The notes beneath the pieces are model-generated. The model did no database searches. It was not told the DNA's origin and was given only the letters and a program-made list of their open reading frames with translations. Both the position numbers and the translations under genes were made by a program. DNA of 23,826 bases from Chryseobacterium sp. (GTDB lineage: Bacteria; Bacteroidota; Bacteroidia; Flavobacteriales; Weeksellaceae). The stretch spans positions 1 through 23,826 of the forward strand of contig QFQW01000057.1 of assembly GCA_003248755.1 (NCBI GenBank), read 5' to 3'. This document shows positions 23,128 through 23,826 of the stretch, piece after piece. Position 1 is the first letter of the stretch; each line of letters starts with the position of its first letter.

Positions 23128-23135
23128 CAAATATA
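23128..23135 (-). promoter_or_regulatory. -7 box of the Hc1 gene
   Basis: On minus it reads TATATTTG followed by C, an exact TAnnTTTG match, 28 bases before the ATG at 23099. The -33 region has only ATG-like sequence at the right distance. The rest of the 350-base gap to the hydrolase holds the palindrome and promoter listed next, and no convincing gene. Confidence 0.5.
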
Positions 23136-23341
23136 ATCGGTAAATTACTTTCTATCATAAATTATTTTATAAAATTTTATTTAATGTCTGAAAATAAGAT
23201 TGATTTGAGATTTTTACTTCTCATAATCCCATTCAACAAAAGAAATTATCAAAAAATAACAACTTAAATCTTACTAAAGCTTAGGATAAATTACAGCCGG
23301 ATAAAGACACTAAAATAAATTTTATATAAAAATGAACGATT

Positions 23342-23355
23342 TTAACCTAGGTTAA
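23342..23355. promoter_or_regulatory. 14-bp perfect palindrome, candidate operator
   Basis: TTAACCTAGGTTAA is its own reverse complement. It ends 22 bases before the -7 box of the hydrolase promoter, that is at the -33/upstream position. A further half-site TTTAACC lies at 23367-23373. The layout suits a dimeric repressor or activator such as TetR, LysR or MarR type; no regulator gene is adjacent. Confidence 0.5.
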
Positions 23356-23377
23356 GATGGATTGAATTTAACCAACT

Positions 23378-23385
23378 TAGATTTG
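23378..23385 (+). promoter_or_regulatory. -7 box of the alpha/beta hydrolase gene
   Basis: TAGATTTG fits TAnnTTTG. TTG at 23362-23364 is 13 bases upstream, short for a -33 element. The leader to the ATG at 23450 is 64 bases and A-rich. Confidence 0.45.
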
Positions 23386-23449
23386 CTAAAGAATTAAGAC
23401 AAAAAGTAATAAACAAATATTAATCACAAACAATTAAAAAAAGTAAATT

Positions 23450-23826
23450 ATGAGCACACTAAAATTAAAAGACGGAACAGAGATTTTTTACAAAGACCAA
23501 GGCGAAGGACCGGTATTGATGTTTCATCACGGATGGCCTTTATCATCAGACGACTGGGATGCGCAGGTCATTTTCTTCCTGCAAAGAGGCTACCGGGTGA
23601 TTGCCCACGACAGAAGAGGCCACGGACGTTCAAGCCAGAATATTTATAACCATACTATCGAACAATATGCTTCTGATGCTGCAGAATTGGTTGAGTTCTT
23701 GGATTTGAAAGATGTGATTCACATTGGTCACTCAACTGGTGGCGGAGAAGTTATCCGTTATGTTAACAAATATGCTAACGGAAGAGCTAAAAAGGCGGTT
23801 TTAATCAGCGCTGTTCCGCCGATTAT
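23450..23826 (+). CDS. Alpha/beta hydrolase, non-heme haloperoxidase/esterase type, 3' end missing
   Basis: The first 125 residues are in the window; the family usually has 270-280. The protein starts MSTLKLKDGTEIFYKDQGEG, without a signal peptide. Visible elements are the oxyanion-hole loop HHGWP (26-30), DRRGHGRSS (54-62), and the nucleophile elbow GHSTGGGE with Ser95. The HSTGG elbow and the opening strand pattern are those of cofactor-free chloroperoxidases, arylesterases and perhydrolases. The catalytic Asp and His lie beyond the edge. It likely hydrolyses a small ester in the cytoplasm; the native substrate is unknown. It has its own promoter with an upstream palindrome, so it is probably an inducible gene. 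The ATG at 23450 fits the family start exactly. Confidence 0.88.
   Translation, partial: MSTLKLKDGTEIFYKDQGEGPVLMFHHGWPLSSDDWDAQVIFFLQRGYRVIAHDRRGHGRSSQNIYNHTIEQYASDAAELVEFLDLKDVIHIGHSTGGGEVIRYVNKYANGRAKKAVLISAVPPI

Noticed and set aside
23034..23267. Plus-strand reading frame over the Hc1 gene
   Set aside because: It is antisense to a well-formed Hc1 gene and its promoter, with Phe/Cys/Ser-rich composition typical of a shadow frame.

Overview
The window looks like the chromosome of a flavobacterium of the Weeksellaceae type (Chryseobacterium or a near relative). The grounds are low GC, no Shine-Dalgarno motifs worth the name, many Bacteroidota-type -7 boxes (TAnnTTTG) just upstream of starts, a Bacteroidota-style Hc1 histone-like gene, and a zeaxanthin-type carotenoid operon. 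The genus is an inference from content, not from a marker gene.

Left part (1-8345). The window opens with the 5' end of a lipoprotein gene leaving the window (minus), a LolD-type ABC ATPase and a UvrD/PcrA helicase (both minus). A FUSC-family membrane protein follows on plus. Next comes a surface-glycan block: a GT2 glycosyltransferase (minus), a zinc-ribbon SAM methyltransferase (plus), and a coupled minus-strand pair of a second SAM methyltransferase and a second GT2. These four could build or decorate a methylated glycan.

Middle part (8462-17501). This holds a TlpA-like exported thiol-disulfide protein, an MFS exporter, a SulP/STAS anion transporter and peptide chain release factor 3 (prfC). 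After these come an unrecognised four-TM protein, a DUF4349-type lipoprotein with a coiled coil, and a secreted TPR protein. Between sulP and prfC lies a 451-base non-coding stretch with a 41-bp tandem repeat and remnants of dispersed repeats. Between the MFS and SulP genes lies a long imperfect hairpin repeat.

Right part (17716-22780). This is a tight seven-gene operon: long MarR regulator, crtI, crtB, a small exported protein of unknown function, a START-like SRPBCC protein, crtZ, and a fused CrtYc-CrtYd lycopene cyclase. The enzymes go from GGPP to phytoene (CrtB), lycopene (CrtI), beta-carotene (CrtYcd) and zeaxanthin (CrtZ). GGPP synthase and a ketolase are not here. The two non-enzymatic proteins embedded in the operon are the most interesting part of the window.

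Right end (22797-23826). There is an operon-end hairpin, then a 58-residue Hc1 histone-like protein on minus with its own strong terminator. After a 350-base regulatory region with a 14-bp perfect palindrome, the 5' part of an alpha/beta hydrolase (haloperoxidase/esterase type) runs out of the window. No tRNA, rRNA, CRISPR array or complete insertion sequence was seen.
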